A DNA stretch of 8,543 bases from Bacillota bacterium (GTDB taxonomy: Bacteria > Bacillota > Dethiobacteria > DTU022 > JAAZDR01). Positions 7,083 through 8,543 of this stretch are shown here, in pieces (the stretch's first letter is position 1; every line of letters starts with the position of its first letter). The stretch is taken from the NCBI GenBank assembly GCA_012512705.1, contig JAAZDR010000009.1:1-8543 (forward strand), given 5' to 3'. A model generated the notes under the pieces. The model searched no databases. It had not been told where the DNA came from and was given only the letters and a program-made list of their open reading frames with translations. The translations under genes and the position numbers were made by a program.

Positions 7083-8411
7083 ATGGCTTTAACCGGGTTA
7101 GAGATATTTAAGCAGCTACCGAAGAAAAATTGCGGCGAGTGCGGGGTGCCGACCTGTCTTGCTTTTGCCATGGCCCTAGCCAGTGGGAAGGTTTCTTTAG
7201 ACGCTTGCCCTTATGTTGCGGAAGAAGCGAAAGAAGTTCTGGAGTCGGCATCAAAGCCGCCGATTAAGTTAGTGAAAATAGGAACCGGTAAGCAGCTTGC
7301 GGAGATTGGAGATGAGACGGAGCTCTTCCGACATGATAAACGTTTTTTTCATCCTACAGCACTCGCCATCGCGGTAAAAGACAGCGAAGATGTGACCACA
7401 AAGATCAAGTATATCGATGATTTACGGTTTGAACGTGCAGGCTTGCAGTATCAAGTTGACCTCGTTGCGCTCTACAATGATTCCGGTGATCCTGCACAGT
7501 TTGAAGCGGCAGTGGAAGCAGCTATGCAGGCAACGGAGCTTCCTCCGATATTAATTACAGAAGACGTGGTAGCAATTAAAAAGGCCCTTGAAGTTTGTGC
7601 AGAGCGCAACCCTTTGCTTTATACTGCGACGACTGATAACTACATTCAGATGGCGGAGTTGGCTAAATCCAAAGCGGTTCCTCTGGCTGTGTATGACGAA
7701 AACCTGGAAGAACTGGCACAGTTAGTAAAGAAAATCACCAAGCTCGGCCACAATGAGCTTGTTCTTGACAGCGGTCAGAGAGAAACGCACCGGGTATTAG
7801 CGGATTTGACTCAGATCCGCCGCTTGGCGATAAAGAAGAAGTATCGTCCTTTTGGCTATCCGACAATTGCCTTTACAAATAAGGATAATCCGCAGGAAGA
7901 AATCGTTCAAGCCGGGGTTTACCTTTCTAAATATGCGGGCATAATTGTTCTCAATGCTTATGAAAAACAGCAGTTGTTACCTTTGCTTACTTGGCGCCAG
8001 AACCTTTATACAGACCCGCAAAAACCGATCCAGGTCGAAGCTAAGCTGTATGCAATAGGCGGAGTTGGGGAGCACTCCCCTGTTTATTGTACGACCAATT
8101 TTTCCCTTACTTATTTCATCGTTAAGGGTGAAGTTGAAAATAGCCGTATTCCAAGCTATATTCTCGCAGTTGATACTGGAGGGACTTCCGTACTTACCGC
8201 ATATGCAGATGGAAAGTTTACTGCGGAAACGATAACTAAGGCGATGAAGGATGCTGGACTTGACGATAAGGTTAAAGAACGCAAGATTATTATTCCCGGC
8301 CAGGTAGCTATTTTAAAAGGAAAGTTAGAGGAAGAATCAGGCTGGGAGGTTATTGTCGGGCCCCGGGAGGCGGCTGGCATCCCAAAGTTTGTTAAAAACT
8401 TGTTCGCTTAA
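7083..8411 (+). CDS. acsC: Corrinoid iron-sulfur protein, large (gamma) subunit
   Basis: 442 aa, about the family length (Moorella 446). With AcsD it forms the cytosolic corrinoid iron-sulfur protein that takes the methyl group from methyltetrahydrofolate (via AcsE) and hands it to acetyl-CoA synthase. The N-terminal domain carries the [4Fe-4S] motif CGECGVPTC with C17, C20, C25 and a distal C42, the same spacing as in the characterised proteins; this cluster feeds electrons for reactivation of cobalt. The middle (about 60-310) fits the TIM-barrel domain, with HDKRFFHPTA at its start. The C-terminal part (about 320-442) is the B12-binding domain, with TTNFSLTYF (337-345) and DTGGTS (364-369). 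Start ATG 7083 is set by AGGAAAGGAG. It lies 36 bp after acsB and 18 bp before the next gene, so co-transcription is likely. No missing ligand is seen. Confidence 0.96.
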   Translation: MALTGLEIFKQLPKKNCGECGVPTCLAFAMALASGKVSLDACPYVAEEAKEVLESASKPPIKLVKIGTGKQLAEIGDETELFRHDKRFFHPTALAIAVKDSEDVTTKIKYIDDLRFERAGLQYQVDLVALYNDSGDPAQFEAAVEAAMQATELPPILITEDVVAIKKALEVCAERNPLLYTATTDNYIQMAELAKSKAVPLAVYDENLEELAQLVKKITKLGHNELVLDSGQRETHRVLADLTQIRRLAIKKKYRPFGYPTIAFTNKDNPQEEIVQAGVYLSKYAGIIVLNAYEKQQLLPLLTWRQNLYTDPQKPIQVEAKLYAIGGVGEHSPVYCTTNFSLTYFIVKGEVENSRIPSYILAVDTGGTSVLTAYADGKFTAETITKAMKDAGLDDKVKERKIIIPGQVAILKGKLEEESGWEVIVGPREAAGIPKFVKNLFA

Positions 8412-8429
8412 AAACAAAGGGGTGGCTTT

Positions 8430-8543
8430 ATGAAAGTGAAAGTCATCTTCTATCCAGAAAAAGAAAAAGTTTGGGTTGCACCGGGGACTTCACTGCTGGA
8501 GGCGGCAAGTTTGGCGGGTGTTGAATTGCGAACTGCCTGTGGC
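8430..8543 (+). CDS. acsV: Probable reductive activator of the corrinoid iron-sulfur protein (RACo/AcsV), N-terminus only
   Basis: Only 38 codons are visible before the window ends. They begin at ATG 8430 after AAAGGGGTGG (8416-8425) and read as a plant-type [2Fe-2S] ferredoxin N-terminus: a beta strand (KVKVIFYPE), then APGTSLLEAASLAGVEL and RTACG, where C37 would be the first cluster ligand. In Moorella and Carboxydothermus the gene after acsC encodes a ferredoxin-ASKHA ATPase protein (orf7/CHY_1224, RACo) that uses ATP to drive electron transfer to the Co(II) corrinoid. Position and sequence fit this. Other [2Fe-2S] proteins, such as corrinoid activators of methyltransferase systems, cannot be excluded from this stub alone. 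Confidence 0.82.
   Translation, partial: MKVKVIFYPEKEKVWVAPGTSLLEAASLAGVELRTACG

Overview
The window comes from a low-to-moderate GC Gram-positive anaerobe (Firmicutes/Bacillota, Clostridia-like) with a Wood-Ljungdahl pathway. The evidence is a class III heat-shock operon (ctsR-mcsA-mcsB-clpC), specific to Gram-positives, directly followed by genes for acetyl-CoA synthase and the corrinoid iron-sulfur protein of acetogens, carboxydotrophs and related Peptococcaceae-type organisms. Genus is not resolvable by reading alone. All genes lie on the + strand, and I found no convincing gene on the - strand, RNA gene, mobile element or CRISPR.

Region 1 (1-4675): ctsR (5' end cut off by the window edge), mcsA, mcsB and clpC, closed by a strong intrinsic terminator. 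CtsR represses the operon. McsA and McsB form the protein-arginine kinase that inactivates CtsR and marks proteins with phosphoarginine. ClpC recognises phosphoarginine and feeds substrates to ClpP. A near-consensus CtsR operator lies inside the operon, between ctsR and mcsA, which suggests that mcsA-mcsB-clpC can also be controlled separately from ctsR.

Region 2 (4676-4826): an AT-rich intergenic stretch of about 150 bp with an imperfect inverted repeat, a T10 tract and a -10-like TATAAT. It probably carries the promoter of the acs genes.

Region 3 (4827-8543): acsB (acetyl-CoA synthase, A-cluster ligands intact), acsC (large subunit of the corrinoid iron-sulfur protein, N-terminal [4Fe-4S] motif intact) and the first 38 codons of a [2Fe-2S] protein, most likely acsV/RACo, the reductive activator of that corrinoid protein. 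Gaps are short and each gene has a good ribosome binding site, so this looks like one operon. AcsC delivers the methyl group to AcsB, which joins it to CO and CoA; RACo rescues the oxidised corrinoid. No CO dehydrogenase gene lies beside acsB on its 5' side, unlike the arrangement I recall in Moorella.

I did not find a wholly new system. The points most worth a second look are the internal CtsR box, an Arg in the CtsR glycine loop, two substitutions beside the AcsB A-cluster, and the inverted repeat upstream of acsB.
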